Below are positions 34,196 through 44,937 of a DNA stretch of 64,000 nucleotides, in pieces (position 1 is the first letter of the stretch; each line of letters starts with the position of its first letter). The position numbers and the translations under genes were made by a program. The notes beneath the pieces are model-generated. The model worked only from the letters and a program-made list of their open reading frames with translations. It was not told the DNA's origin and did no database searches. The stretch is from Panulirus ornatus (lineage: Eukaryota; Arthropoda; Malacostraca; Decapoda; Palinuridae). Where the stretch lies: positions 7,854,069 to 7,918,068 of the forward strand of contig NC_092249.1 of the NCBI RefSeq assembly GCF_036320965.1. The letters are read 5' to 3'.

Positions 34196-35110
34196 CGGCT
34201 GCTGCCACCTGGGCGTATCATATATCCAGATCAGATTTCGTCCATAGGACACAGAACCCGACCCTCAGGAGCGGCTGTGACAGCCAGTACAACCCCAGGT
34301 GTCCATTGTTTTGGGGATGAGATACTCCTCCCACACATATGCTGTATACATGGGTGTACATATCCATATAGATGGAGACGAGACATGTCCATGTAGATGG
34401 AGACAGAAGGCCCACCTTACTTGTACGTGTTGGGACGTGGAAGAGACAGATAACACAAGACCTGATGGTCTCTGATGAGTTTATCTACTGGAGGACGGTA
34501 GCAGTTCCCAGATTTCCTCATCTGTGTTGATGGATACAGGATTGAATCACAGCTCTGCCTCTGTCTCCATCTTAACAGACCCTGGCACTACGTAGGTAAG
34601 GGTCCTAGGACAGTCTGGGAATCTATCCTCCAACCGAACTAGAAATCTGGCATCCGTTGCACTTCGTGCTCTTCCATCCATCGGAACTTAGCATTACACA
34701 CTTACAAGCTGTGACAGATTGGTTGCCATGTATGTAAGTAGCCTATATGTTCCGTTGCGCTTGATATCTTGTCAGAAGTCTGCTAAACGAGGGAATCAGA
34801 TACGATCCAGTTGCATTACCAGTTAACTGCTCTTCATACGAAAGGAAAAATAGGGAAGATAAGATTGTGATGCTTCTGACTGTATGTCTGTGTTGATCTT
34901 GTCATTATTCGGGAAGTAATTATATGCAAAAGAGTCAAAAACGTTTAGAACATTTAAGAACGTTTCGCACTTTGTTTGGGACGTTGAGATGGATGTGCAT
35001 AAGTGAGCTTATCACAGCTTTTTACGACGTGGAGGTTTATGGGAAAGGTCATAATCCTTTGCTCATCCAAGGATGAGTGAGTCTGGTAGTGTGAGTGGAA
35101 GTGTGTAAAC
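34196..35110. other. No gene recognised
   Basis: Unique sequence with no supported feature. Confidence 0.5.
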
Positions 35111-35345
35111 ACCTATTTGTATTGTGTGAGGAGGGAGTTCTACCCTTGTGTGGCCCCCATCAGTGTGGAGATACCTATTTGTACTGTATGGGGAGGGAGT
35201 TCTACACTCGTGTGGCCGCCGTCTGTGTGCAAATGCCTATTTGTACTGAATTGGAAGGGAGTTCTACATTCATGTGGCCCTCATCTATTTGTAAATACCT
35301 ATCTGTACTGAATGGGGAGGGAGTTCTAAACTCGTGTGACCCCAT
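35111..35345. repeat. ~62-bp minisatellite, 4 units
   Basis: Unit 'acctatttgtactgaatggg' then 'gagggagttctacactcgtg' then 'tggcccccatctgtgtgcaa'. The reverse complement includes 'tacaaatagg', also in the LINE relic 3' region at 56222-56240, so the unit may come from such a tail (inference). Confidence 0.9.
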
Positions 35346-35415
35346 CTCTTGAAGAGTCTCAGCTATCATGCATCTCAAATCTATGTATGCTGCCTGCACC
35401 AACCATGTCCTTGGC

Positions 35416-35416
<1 letters not shown>

Positions 35417-35455
<39 letters not shown>

Positions 35456-35502
35456 TGTGTGTCTAAGGAAGAAGGCGTGTGAAGGAGAGAGAGAGAGAGA
35501 GT

Positions 35503-35551
<49 letters not shown>
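35417..35551. repeat. (GT)n and (GA)n microsatellites
   Basis: GT at about 35417-35461 and GA at about 35487-35551, with short unique sequence between. Confidence 0.95.
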
Positions 35552-35553
<2 letters not shown>

Positions 35554-35559
35554 TACAAT

Positions 35560-35800
35560 GTGAGAGAGAAAGAGAGCTGTGCAAGCGAGCGCGATGACGA
35601 GGAAAGAATAACCCGGATCCTTGCTTCCCGGGACGTCTTCCAAGCTTCATTCATCGCTGGGCAACGCACGACTCGGCTTCCTTCATAACACAGCCTCGCC
35701 AGAGTATCACAATAACGTTTATGAAAAAAGCAAGTGCACAGTGTCCTGTTTTTTGTCACGGTCTTGTGGCTTAGTTTGCCTCGTGAAAGAGAGAAAGAAG
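35560..35800 (-). repeat. Interspersed repeat R4, copy 1, with shared antisense reading frame
   Basis: Collinear with 44340-44595: 'ccgggacgtcttccaagctt', 'cataacacagcctcgccaga' and 'gtatcacaataacgtttatg'. On the minus strand both copies keep an open frame with alignable residues (CDTLARLCYEGS.VVR and EAWKTSREARIR here). Function unknown. Confidence 0.65.
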
Positions 35801-35894
35801 CAGGGGATATTTTCTACCCTCTTTATTGCAGCCAGTTTTCATTCATTTTGGTTGAGCTTATTTTTGTCATGGATGATATGATGTTAGATTTCGA

Positions 35895-36155
35895 GTTCTC
35901 TGAGCTCGAACATGTAGGAGGGTGTAAAGTGTGCACGGGATGGAGTGAATTGGAGCGTTGTGGTATACAGGGGGGTGCCATGGTATATGAAGTGGCAGCG
36001 GAAAACCATAGAAAGGTCTATTGGGCCTGGTCCTGGATCAGGAGGCAGTGGTTTAGGCGCACTAGGCATGACAGAGAAACTAGATATAAGTAAATGAGGC
36101 CATTTCTTCGTTCGTTCCTGGCGCTAACGCTAGAAACAGCGAACAAGTTTAAGAA
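35895..36155 (+). pseudogene. Old relic of LINE 3' end with 3' UTR and tail
   Basis: 'gaacatgtaggagggtgtaa', 'tggagtgaattggagcgttg' and 'tggtatacaggggg' match the last LINE codons. A diverged UTR and a decayed tail 'gcgctaacgctagaaacagc' then 'gaacaagttt' follow. The outer stem words (cgct/agcg) survive. Confidence 0.7.
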
Positions 36156-36479
36156 CAATAAATGTCTGCAGAGGATAAAGTGTTTGGTGAAGCAAAGGGT
36201 GAAACAATGAACCCCTCTTAGTGTGGAAAGAATAGGCGGATGAGAAGGTTATTGAAGTCAAAGAGGCACATGATTAGCTGCTCCAATGCGGCAGTTAGTG
36301 ACCAAGTGCCTGCTTCTGCAGTGCAGGAAAGGCTGTTGTGCTAACTACTGAAGAAATGTCAATTTGGAATATCACGAGAGGGCATTGCGAGTCCATCAAA
36401 CAATATTATTTGCTATTGTAAGGGAGATCTCACTGTGTTGTGGTACTGCTCAATTATATGTGCCGGGGCTTCTCAACAG
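36156..36479. other. No gene recognised
   Basis: Unique sequence with no supported feature. Confidence 0.5.
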
Positions 36480-36708
36480 TCGGACGGCGGTTCGAATCAG
36501 GACCTCGGAGAGCTTTGGTACAGATCCGGACGGCGGTTCGAATCAGGACCTCGGAGAGCTTTAGTACAGATCCGGACGGCGGTTCGAATCAGGACCTCGG
36601 AGAGCTTTAGTACAGATCCGGACGGCGGTTCGAATCAGGACCTCGGAGAGCTGTGGTACAGATCCGGACGGCGATTCGAATCAGGACCTCGGAGAACTTT
36701 GGTGCAGG
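36480..36708. repeat. 46-bp tandem array carrying a B-box-like word, 5 units
   Basis: Units begin at 36481, 36527, 36573, 36619 and 36665. Each holds 'ggcggttcgaatcagga', close to an RNA polymerase III B box, plus 'cctcggagagctttagtaca'. Nearly identical units. It probably expanded from part of a tRNA-like SINE. Confidence 0.92.
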
Positions 36709-37655
36709 TCTCTGTCTCTCCCTCTCATACGAGAGAAAAGAAAAGAAGAAAATAACTGAGATTTTCTTTAACAATACGTCTTAACTTCTGCAGCATCTTA
36801 TAAAATTATTTCTTGGGTGAAATTAGAGTAATTTTTCCAGTTATTTAGCCCGAAAAAAATCGTAGCACGGGGTCTTATTTATTCTTAGTTATGTTATTCT
36901 AAAAAAAAAAAAGGCCATATATCCGGACCTCTGGTACCTAACGAGTTTGTATGAATGGAATTTCACTGCAAATATATGAGTAGTCCTGATACATGACCTT
37001 CGTGATGACAAAGATTTACTTAGAGAACATAGAGAAATATTTAAAAGAAGATTTATGAAATATGGAAGTAGATAATATACAATTTGGAATATCTATCAGG
37101 AACCTGGGACTCCCTTGAGCAAATCAAAACGCACAAGGCTAAGTATAGTTTAGAAAAAGAAATATTCATGAAATTGCAGATAGAATCGTGCATCACAACA
37201 GAGAGAGAAATATGCTTTCTCAATCACCATTGTGTGCAGCCACGAAAGGATAAATCAAAACAAGATCCACAAAATAGAGCAAATAGCGTGCAAATAATCA
37301 TAAAAACTTTGCTTCAAATCAGCGACTGACATTACTAGCAATCTCCTTAACTATGCGATGTAAGTGTACAGACCAGCTCTGAAATATCTGTCTTTCAAGC
37401 AGTTTTATCAATGAGTTTCTATTCTCTTCTACCATCACAAAGAGCCTCGTTAGGACACACTGGTCTGTTGCAGTTGGACTTCAGTTGTATTCGGCTGAAT
37501 AAGGATAAAAGATGAGCGAACTCAGAATATAGCGCACACACGACACAGAGGACACAGCAAGGAGTTCTCTGTGAGAGAGAAAATGTTTTCATGTCAGCTG
37601 AGAATAGAGAGAGGCTCTCTGGTAATTATACAGACAAAGATAGAAGCCATCTTCT
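36709..37655. other. No gene recognised
   Basis: Unique AT-rich sequence. The 81-codon frame 37084-37329 has no recognisable domain. Confidence 0.5.
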
Positions 37656-37745
37656 TCGTCTTCTTCTCCTTCTTCTTCTTTTCCTTCTTCTTCTTCTTCT
37701 TCTTCTTTTTCTTCTTCTTCTTCTTCTTCTCCTTCTTCGTCTTCT
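37656..37745. repeat. (TTC)n trinucleotide repeat
   Basis: About 90 bp of TTC with CTC and GTC variants; purine/pyrimidine asymmetric. Confidence 0.95.
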
Positions 37746-38345
37746 CCATATCAGCGAGGGACGAGAGACGTCGAATCAGTTGTTAAGAACGTCTAAGATA
37801 TTTTCGGAACACATGCTAAAGACGATGGTGCATAGGCAGCAAATCGTCTCCCATGTACAGTGATAGAGATTCAAAGATTATGGGATTCAGGAGGACGCAA
37901 GGAGGTTCCAAATCAAGACTGAACCCTTGTACCAAAAGACAGAGAACCTTCATGTTCAGGATGTTTAAGAGCGCCTATACGAAGAGATCTGCGATGAGTT
38001 GTCACTTGTAGGGAAAAACTCATTTTCGTTGGGTAATGTTTTGCTTAATATTGATCCATTTTGCGAAGGAATTCCGATGTGGGTAGTATCTTAGGGAAAT
38101 ACTGATTGATAAACGATGATTATGATCGCTGTGTCTTAAGAATGGTAAGTGTCACTGGAACCAAAAGTTGTCGAGGACATTCTGTACACGTTGGCATTGG
38201 ACGATTCTGGGCAGGGAGGTCTGTGGGTTTGACTGAAGATGGTGTGTGGCCTCCTGGGACTGCCTAGCCTGGCGCAGTGCGTCGTGGTAAGGGAGAGTGA
38301 CGTCTGGCACTGCGGGAGAAGGGTTCCGTGGGAGGCAAGACAGTC
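37746..38345. other. No gene recognised
   Basis: Unique sequence with no supported feature. Confidence 0.5.
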
Positions 38346-38600
38346 TCAATTGGAAGGTAAGGAGATCACGATTTGGAGGTAAGGACTTGGGAATTATAGA
38401 TGCGGGGAAATTAGTTCCTGGAGATTAACTTATTTGAGGAGAAGAATTTGGATTTGGAGGTTGGAAAGTTACGTATTAAAGGTTAGCGGATGGGAGTTTG
38501 GAGGTATGGAGATAGGTTTCGTTGGATGGGAACTGGGATTTGGAGCTATGTGTTCTGGATTTTGACATTAGGAGTTTGATGATCCACCTGAAGGTGACAG
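38346..38600. repeat. Degenerate purine-rich tandem repeat
   Basis: Recurrent 'gatttggaggtaagga'-like words at about 25-30 bp spacing; strongly drifted. Confidence 0.5.
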
Positions 38601-38799
38601 GGCTGGGATTTGAGTCTCTGAGAGATAGACAGTTAAGAGTAATGATGAGAAAATACGTCAGATAGTAAGAGATCCAGTTTATATAGAGACAGTTACGTAC
38701 CAGATGTCTAAATCGTAAAACTTATAGCTGATTGCTGGTCGATGAAGGTGAAGGAATTTGCTGCTCAGCACTAAATAGATAGGGAAAGGGAAACTCATT

Positions 38800-38945
38800 C
38801 ATGTGACGCTGGAGAAGTAATTCTTGTATGTCAGCTGAGAGGGCAGGGGCAACTGAATGCCCTAACCAAGACCATCTCATTATAAAGCTGAGCTGAATGT
38901 AGACCAACCGCCGAGACCAGCAGTGCTAACCACCACAACAGGGGG
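38800..38945 (-). mobile_element. Family E SINE, rearranged fragment
   Basis: 'gtcagctgagagggcagggg' and 'aaccaagaccatctcattat' are the E 3' domain in reverse complement. 'gtagaccaaccgccgagac' and 'agtgctaaccaccac' are a shortened E head. The B-box segment is missing. Confidence 0.65.
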
Positions 38946-39185
38946 AGCCTGATATATCAATGTTTTCCTTTACTTTGCCATACAGCTTACTTATATCATC
39001 CGCTCTACGGCAATATTGTATGAGTAAGATGTACACATGGGAGAGAGAGAGAGTCGACGGGTTTCGGATGCCCTTTGGAGCCAAGTTGAGAATTCAAGAG
39101 TATTCAAGCTGGATTCTGAGCTCTGCAAGAGGACTTAAAGCTGACGTTGGCGATTCACGAGAAGGTGAAGGAGGAAGCTGGTGGG

Positions 39186-39189
<4 letters not shown>

Positions 39190-39258
<69 letters not shown>
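39190..39258. repeat. (GA)n microsatellite
   Basis: About 69 bp. Confidence 0.98.
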
Positions 39259-39261
<3 letters not shown>

Positions 39262-39612
39262 GGGAATGAGGCATTTTAAAGATGGCTGCCAGTGTTGTTG
39301 TTGACATTCTGTGGACTTTAAAGATGGCTGCAAGTGTTGTTGTTGACAGCTTGTGAGCATTTAAAGATAGCTCCCAATTTGTTGTTGACTTTCTCTGGAC
39401 TTTTAAAGCTCCCAATTTGTTGTTGACTTTCTCTGGACGTTTAAAGCTCCCAATTTGTTGTTGACTTTCTCTGGACGTTTAAAGCTCCCAATTTGTTGTT
39501 GACTTTCTTTGGACGTTTAAAGCTCCCAATTTGTTGTTGACTTTCTCTGGACTTTTAAAGATCCCAATTTGTTGTTGACTTTTTCTGGATTTTTAGAGAT
39601 GGCTCCAAACCA
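39262..39612. repeat. 38-bp minisatellite, about 9 units
   Basis: Unit 'ctttctctggacgtttaaag' plus 'ctcccaatttgttgttga'. The early units (39275-39370) are a related 'gatggctgcaagtgttgtt' variant. Confidence 0.95.
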
Positions 39613-39718
39613 TTTTAATGCTCGCGTAGGTGGCTGACGGTAGGCTAAGATTTAAAAACCAGCTGAAAGTCACCTTTGTCAGGTGATACAGACTCACATC
39701 TTTTGAGTAATCTTCGTC

Positions 39719-39721
<3 letters not shown>

Positions 39722-39798
<77 letters not shown>
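39722..39798. repeat. (TA)n microsatellite
   Basis: About 77 bp, at the 5' side of C copy 6. Confidence 0.98.
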
Positions 39799-39801
<3 letters not shown>

Positions 39802-40048
39802 ATCCCTGGGGATAGGGGAGAGAGAATACTCCCCACACATGCACTGCGTGTCGTAGAAGGCGACTAAAAGGGGAGGGAGCGGGTGGGGGGTGGGGCGCTG
39901 GAAATCTTCCCCTCCAATTTATACTTTTGCAAAAGAAGGAACAGCACAAAGAGCCAAGTCAGGATTTTCTCTCTTAGGCTCAGTCATCACTTGACGCTAC
40001 CTCACTGATGCGTGAAATGGCCAGTATGCAATAAAAAATTGAAAGGTA

Positions 40049-40050
<2 letters not shown>
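39799..40050 (+). mobile_element. Family C SINE-like element, copy 6, diverged
   Basis: 'ttatccctggggataggg' start. The tail reads 'acgctacctcactgatgcgt' then 'gaaatggcc', so both hairpin stems are weakened. (TA)n lies on both sides. Confidence 0.88.

Positions 40051-40080
<30 letters not shown>
40051..40080. repeat. (TA)n microsatellite between C and the full-length LINE
   Basis: About 30 bp; the LINE poly(A) (T run) begins directly after. Confidence 0.96.
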
Positions 40081-40097
<17 letters not shown>

Positions 40098-43000
40098 TTT
40101 TTATACTTTGTCGCTGTCTCCCGCGTTTGCGAGGTAGCGCAAGGAAACAGACGAAAGAAATGGCCCAACCCCCCCCCCCCCCATACACATGTACATACAC
40201 ACGTCCACACACGCAAATATACATACCTACACAGCTTTCCATGGTTTACCCCAGACGCTTCACATGCCTTGCTTCAATCCACTGACAGCACGTCAACCCC
40301 TGTATACCACATGACTCCAATTCACTCTATTTCTTGCCCTCCTTTCACCCTCCTGCATGTTCAGGCCCCGATCACACAAAATCTTTTTCACTCCATCTTT
40401 CCACCTCCAATTTGGTCTCCCTCTTCTCCTCGTTCCCTCCACCTCCGACACATATATCCTCTTGGTCAATCTCTCCTCACTCATTCTCTCCATGTGCCCA
40501 AACCATTTCAAAACACCCTCTTCTGCTCTCTCGACCACGCTCTTTTTATTTCCACACATCTCTCTTACCCTTACGTTACTTACTCGATCAAACCACCTCA
40601 CACCACACATTGTCCTCAAACATCTCATTTCCAGCACATCCATCCTCCTGCGCACATCTCTATCCATAGCCCACGCCTCGCAACCATACAGCATTGTTGG
40701 AACCACTATTCCCTCAAACATACCCATTTTTGCTTTCCGAGATAATGTTCTCGACTTCCACACATTTTTCAAGGCTCCCAAAATTTTCGCCCCCTCCCCC
40801 ACTCTATGATCCACTTCCGCTTCCATGGTTCCATCCGCTGACAGATCCACTCCCAGATATCTAAAACACTTCACTTCCTCCAGTTTTTCTCCATTCAAAC
40901 TCACCTCCCAATTGACTTGACCCTCACCCCTACTGTACCTAATAACCTTGCTCTTATTCACATTTACTCTCAACTTTCTTCTTCCACACACTTTACCAAA
41001 CTCAGTCACCAGCTTCTGCAGTTTCTCACATGAATCAGCCACCAGCGCTGTATCATCAGCGAACAACAATTGACTCACTTCCCAAGCTCTCTCATCCCCA
41101 ACAGACTTCATACTTGCCCCTCTTTCCAGGACTCTTGCATTTACCTCCTTTACAACCCCATCCATAAACAAATTAAACAACCATGGAGACATCACACACC
41201 CCTGCCGCAAACCTACATTCACTGAGAACCAATCACTTTCCTCTCTTCCTACACGTACACATGCCTTACATCCTCGATAAAAACTTTTCACTGCTTCTAA
41301 CAACTTGCCTCCCACACCATATATTCTTAATACCTTCCACAGAGCATCTCTATCAACTCTATCATATGCCTTCTCCAGATCCATAAATGCTACATACAAA
41401 TCCATTTGCTTTTCTAAGTATTTCTCACATACATTCTTCAAAGCAAACACCTGATCCACACATCCTCTACCACTTCTGAAACCGCACTGCTCTTCCCCAA
41501 TCTGATGCTCTGTACATGCCTTCACCCTCTCAATCAATACCCTCCCATATAATTTACCAGGAATACTCAACAAACTTATACCTCTGTAATTTGAGCACTC
41601 ACTCTTATCCCCTTTGCCTTTGTACAATGGCACTATGCACGCATTCCGCCAATCCTCAGGCACCTCACCATGAGTCATACATACATTAAATAACCTTACC
41701 AACCAGTCAACAATACAGTCACCCCCTTTCTTAATAAATTCCACTGCAATACCATCCAAACCTGCTGCCTTGCCGGCTTTCATCTTCCGCAAAGCTTTTA
41801 CTACCTCCTCTCTGTTTACCAAATCATTTTCCCTAACCCTCTCACTTTGCACACCACCTCGACCAAAACACCCTATATCTGCCACTCTGTCATCAGACAC
41901 ATTCAACAAACCTTCAAAATACTCATTCCATCTCCTTCTCACATCACCGCTACTTGTTATCACCTCCCCATTTACGCCCTTCACTGAAGTTCCCATTTGC
42001 TCCCTTGTCTTACGCACCCTATTTACCTCCTTCCAGAACATCTTTTTATTCTCCCTAAAATTTACTGATAGTCTCTCACCCCAACTCTCATTTGCCCTTT
42101 TTTTCACCTCTTGCACCTTTCTCTTGACCTCCTGTCTCTTTCTTTTATACTTCTCCCACTCAATTGCATTTTTTCCCTGCAAAAATCGTCCAAATGCCTC
42201 TCTCTTCTCTTTCACTAATACTCTTACTTCTTCATCCCACCACTCACTACCCTTTCTAAACAGCCCACCTCCCACTCTTCTCATGCCACAAGCATCTTTT
42301 GCGCAATCCATCACTGATTCCCTAAATACATCCCATTCCTCCCCGACTCCCCTTACTTCCATTGTTCTCACCTTTTTCCATTCTGTACACAGTCTCTCCT
42401 GGTACTTCCCCACACAGGTCTCCTTCCCAAGCTCACTTACTCTCACCACCTTCTTCACCCCAACATTCACTCCTCTTTTCTGAAAACCCATACTAATCTT
42501 CACCTTAGCCTCCACAAGATAATGATCAGGCATCCCTCCAGTTGCACCTCTCAGCACATTAACATCCAAAAGTCTCTCTTTCGCACGCCTGTCAATTAAC
42601 ACGTAATCCAATAACGCTCTCTGGCCATCTCTCCTACTTACATAAGTATACTTATGTATATCTCGCTTTTTAAACCAGGTATTCCCAATCATCAGTCCTT
42701 TTTCAGCACATAAATCTACAAGCTCTTCACCATTTCCATTTACAACACTGAACACCCCATGCATACCAATTATTCCCTCAACTGCCACATTACTCACCTT
42801 TGCATTCAAATCACCCATCACTATAACCCGGTCTCGTGCATCAAAACCGCTAACACACTCATTTAGCTGCTCCCAAAACACTTGCCTCTCATGATCTTTC
42901 TTCTCATGCCCAGGTGCATATGCACCAATAATCACCCACCTCTCTCCATCAACTTTCAATTTTACCCATATTAATCGAGAATTTACTTTCTTACATTCTA

Positions 43001-43318
43001 TCACATACTCCCACAACTCCTGTTTCAGGAGTATTGCTACTCCTTCCCTTGCTCTTGTCCTCTCACTAACCCCTGACTTCACTCCCCAGACATTTCCAAA
43101 CCACTCTTCCCCTTTACCCTTGAGCTTCGTTTCACTCAGAGCCAAAACATCCAGGTTCCTTTCCTCAAACATACTACCTATCTCTCCTTTTTTCACATCT
43201 TGGTTACATCCACACACATTTAGGCACCCCACTCTGAGCCTTCGAGGAGGATGATCACTCCCCGCGTGACTCCTTCTTCTGTTTCCCATTTTAGAAAGTT
43301 AATACAAGGAGGGGAGGA
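40081..43318 (-). mobile_element. Full-length or near full-length RTE-like LINE, potentially active
   Basis: 3238 bp from the poly(A) run 40081-40102 to the (TA)n at 43319. In sense it has a short 5' leader of about 29 bp, one 998-codon ORF, a short-type 3' UTR of about 190 bp with the hairpin tail, then poly(A). No second ORF is present. (TA)n flanks both ends, so target-site duplications cannot be read. The 5' boundary is uncertain because the only other 5'-end copy (24443) is old. Confidence 0.93.
40293..43289 (-). CDS. Endonuclease/reverse transcriptase of an RTE-like non-LTR retrotransposon, 998 aa
   Basis: It nicks target DNA and reverse-transcribes the element RNA from the nick. An APE-type endonuclease spans residues about 17-262: LRVGCLNVCG, SETK (E53), YAPG 124-127, MGDLNAKV 158-165, LLDYVLI 227-232 and MPDHYLV 253-259, where the usual SDH is PDH. 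A basic linker follows. RT spans about 490-820: GKAAGLDGI 506-514, NYRGISLLS 567-575, QCGFRSGRG 601-609, motif A MDLEKAYDRVD 636-646, motif B GLRQGCVMSPWLFN 693-706, motif C FADDTALV 743-750, and CFRYLGV 808-814. The C-terminus has YGCEAW 868-873, WFGHMERM 929-936 and RRRGRPNWRWKDG 954-966. No RNase H or zinc knuckle seen. An in-frame TAA lies 12 bases upstream of the ATG, which has A at -3 and G at +4. Length and single-ORF layout fit the RTE clade, which I infer without a tree. Confidence 0.95.
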   Translation of the reverse strand: MGNRRRSHAGSDHPPRRLRVGCLNVCGCNQDVKKGEIGSMFEERNLDVLALSETKLKGKGEEWFGNVWGVKSGVSERTRAREGVAILLKQELWEYVIECKKVNSRLIWVKLKVDGERWVIIGAYAPGHEKKDHERQVFWEQLNECVSGFDARDRVIVMGDLNAKVSNVAVEGIIGMHGVFSVVNGNGEELVDLCAEKGLMIGNTWFKKRDIHKYTYVSRRDGQRALLDYVLIDRRAKERLLDVNVLRGATGGMPDHYLVEAKVKISMGFQKRGVNVGVKKVVRVSELGKETCVGKYQERLCTEWKKVRTMEVRGVGEEWDVFRESVMDCAKDACGMRRVGGGLFRKGSEWWDEEVRVLVKEKREAFGRFLQGKNAIEWEKYKRKRQEVKRKVQEVKKRANESWGERLSVNFRENKKMFWKEVNRVRKTREQMGTSVKGVNGEVITSSGDVRRRWNEYFEGLLNVSDDRVADIGCFGRGGVQSERVRENDLVNREEVVKALRKMKAGKAAGLDGIAVEFIKKGGDCIVDWLVRLFNVCMTHGEVPEDWRNACIVPLYKGKGDKSECSNYRGISLLSIPGKLYGRVLIERVKACTEHQIGEEQCGFRSGRGCVDQVFALKNVCEKYLEKQMDLYVAFMDLEKAYDRVDRDALWKVLRIYGVGGKLLEAVKSFYRGCKACVRVGREESDWFSVNVGLRQGCVMSPWLFNLFMDGVVKEVNARVLERGASMKSVGDERAWEVSQLLFADDTALVADSCEKLQKLVTEFGKVCGRRKLRVNVNKSKVIRYSRGEGQVNWEVSLNGEKLEEVKCFRYLGVDLSADGTMEAEVDHRVGEGAKILGALKNVWKSRTLSRKAKMGMFEGIVVPTMLYGCEAWAMDRDVRRRMDVLEMRCLRTMCGVRWFDRVSNVRVREMCGNKKSVVERAEEGVLKWFGHMERMSEERLTKRIYVSEVEGTRRRGRPNWRWKDGVKKILCDRGLNMQEGERRARNRVNWSHVVYRG

Positions 43319-43344
43319 TATATATATATATATATATATATATA
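43319..43344. repeat. (TA)n microsatellite at the LINE 5' end
   Basis: About 26 bp between the LINE and a T pair. Confidence 0.95.
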
Positions 43345-43522
43345 AGGGCGCACTTTCATAATACTCATAATGCGTATCTGACAGTAGGATTCGAACCGGT
43401 CTCATTTGTGCGAGATTTGTAGGTCCTGGGGGCGCAAGCTATAGAGCTAACTAGGCTGGTAATTAGAGTCCCCAGCTCCATCCCAAATAGCAGGGATTCG
43501 AATGTTGCTACCAGGGGGGTAT

Positions 43523-43525
<3 letters not shown>
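43345..43525. mobile_element. Head-to-head pair of diverged T tRNA-like modules
   Basis: Left (minus): tail words 'gcgcactttcataatac' and B box 'ggattcgaaccggtc', ending 'gctaactagg'. Right (plus): 'ctggtaattagagtcccc' and B box 'gggattcgaatgttg'. Same minus-then-plus layout as 7940-8241, with (TA)n on both outer sides. Confidence 0.65.

Positions 43526-43529
<4 letters not shown>

Positions 43530-43572
<43 letters not shown>
43530..43572. repeat. (TA)n microsatellite joining T and C
   Basis: About 43 bp. Confidence 0.97.
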
Positions 43573-44339
<767 letters not shown>

Positions 44340-44595
44340 AGAAACGAGTAATAAAAAAAGAGAGAGCGAGCCAGCGAAAGGATAAAGAGAGGCTTATCCG
44401 GATCTCTGGTCCTCGGGACGTCTTCGGAGCTTCAGTCACTGTTGGTTGCCTCACGTTTCCACTCCCCTCACAACACAGCCTCGTCAGAGCATCACAAAAG
44501 AAGTATTCAAAAAAGCAAATGAATAGCATCCTGTTTGCTCCTCTGGTCTCTTTGGGATATTTTGCCTTTGGAGGAGAAACACACAAGCCTTATTA
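44340..44595 (-). repeat. Interspersed repeat R4, copy 2, with shared antisense reading frame
   Basis: Partner of 35560-35800. The minus-strand frame has CDALTRLCCEGSGNVR and EAPKTSRGPEIR, alignable without gaps to copy 1. Both copies have a purine-rich run at the same side. Confidence 0.65.
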
Positions 44596-44619
44596 TCCTC
44601 TTACTGAACCGGGCGCACA

Positions 44620-44937
44620 AAAATGCTTCGAACTGACATCATTTCACAGAGCTATTCGTTACAGAATGTTCTGAAGATCCCAGGAGAGCAGAGCTTAAGT
44701 GGCGCTGAACGTAAAAGCTGTGCATGCCAGCTTGGTGATGACGAACTGATAGATGAGATGTTACTGAATGAACCTATCATACGAAATGCTTCGAACTGAC
44801 AAGACGTAAAGAACAGGTTGTTTCAGAATGATCGAAGCTCCCCAGGAGAGAACAGCATGAGTGATACCGAGAGTAAAAGAATGCTAACTTGGTAATGTCG
44901 AATCTATAGATGGAAGATGTTACTGAAACATTTTCAA
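44620..44937. repeat. Tandem duplication, about 160-bp unit, two diverged copies
   Basis: Unit 1 from 44623 and unit 2 from 44784 both start 'aaatgcttcgaactgaca' and share 'ccaggagag', 'gtaaaag' and 'agatgttactgaa' in order. Confidence 0.8.

Noticed and set aside
40269..42483. Long plus-strand frames (for example 40269-40745, 40357-40809, 41770-42483, up to 237 codons)
   Set aside because: They are antisense shadows of the LINE ORF, open because its codon usage is purine-rich. The same shadows recur at every LINE copy.
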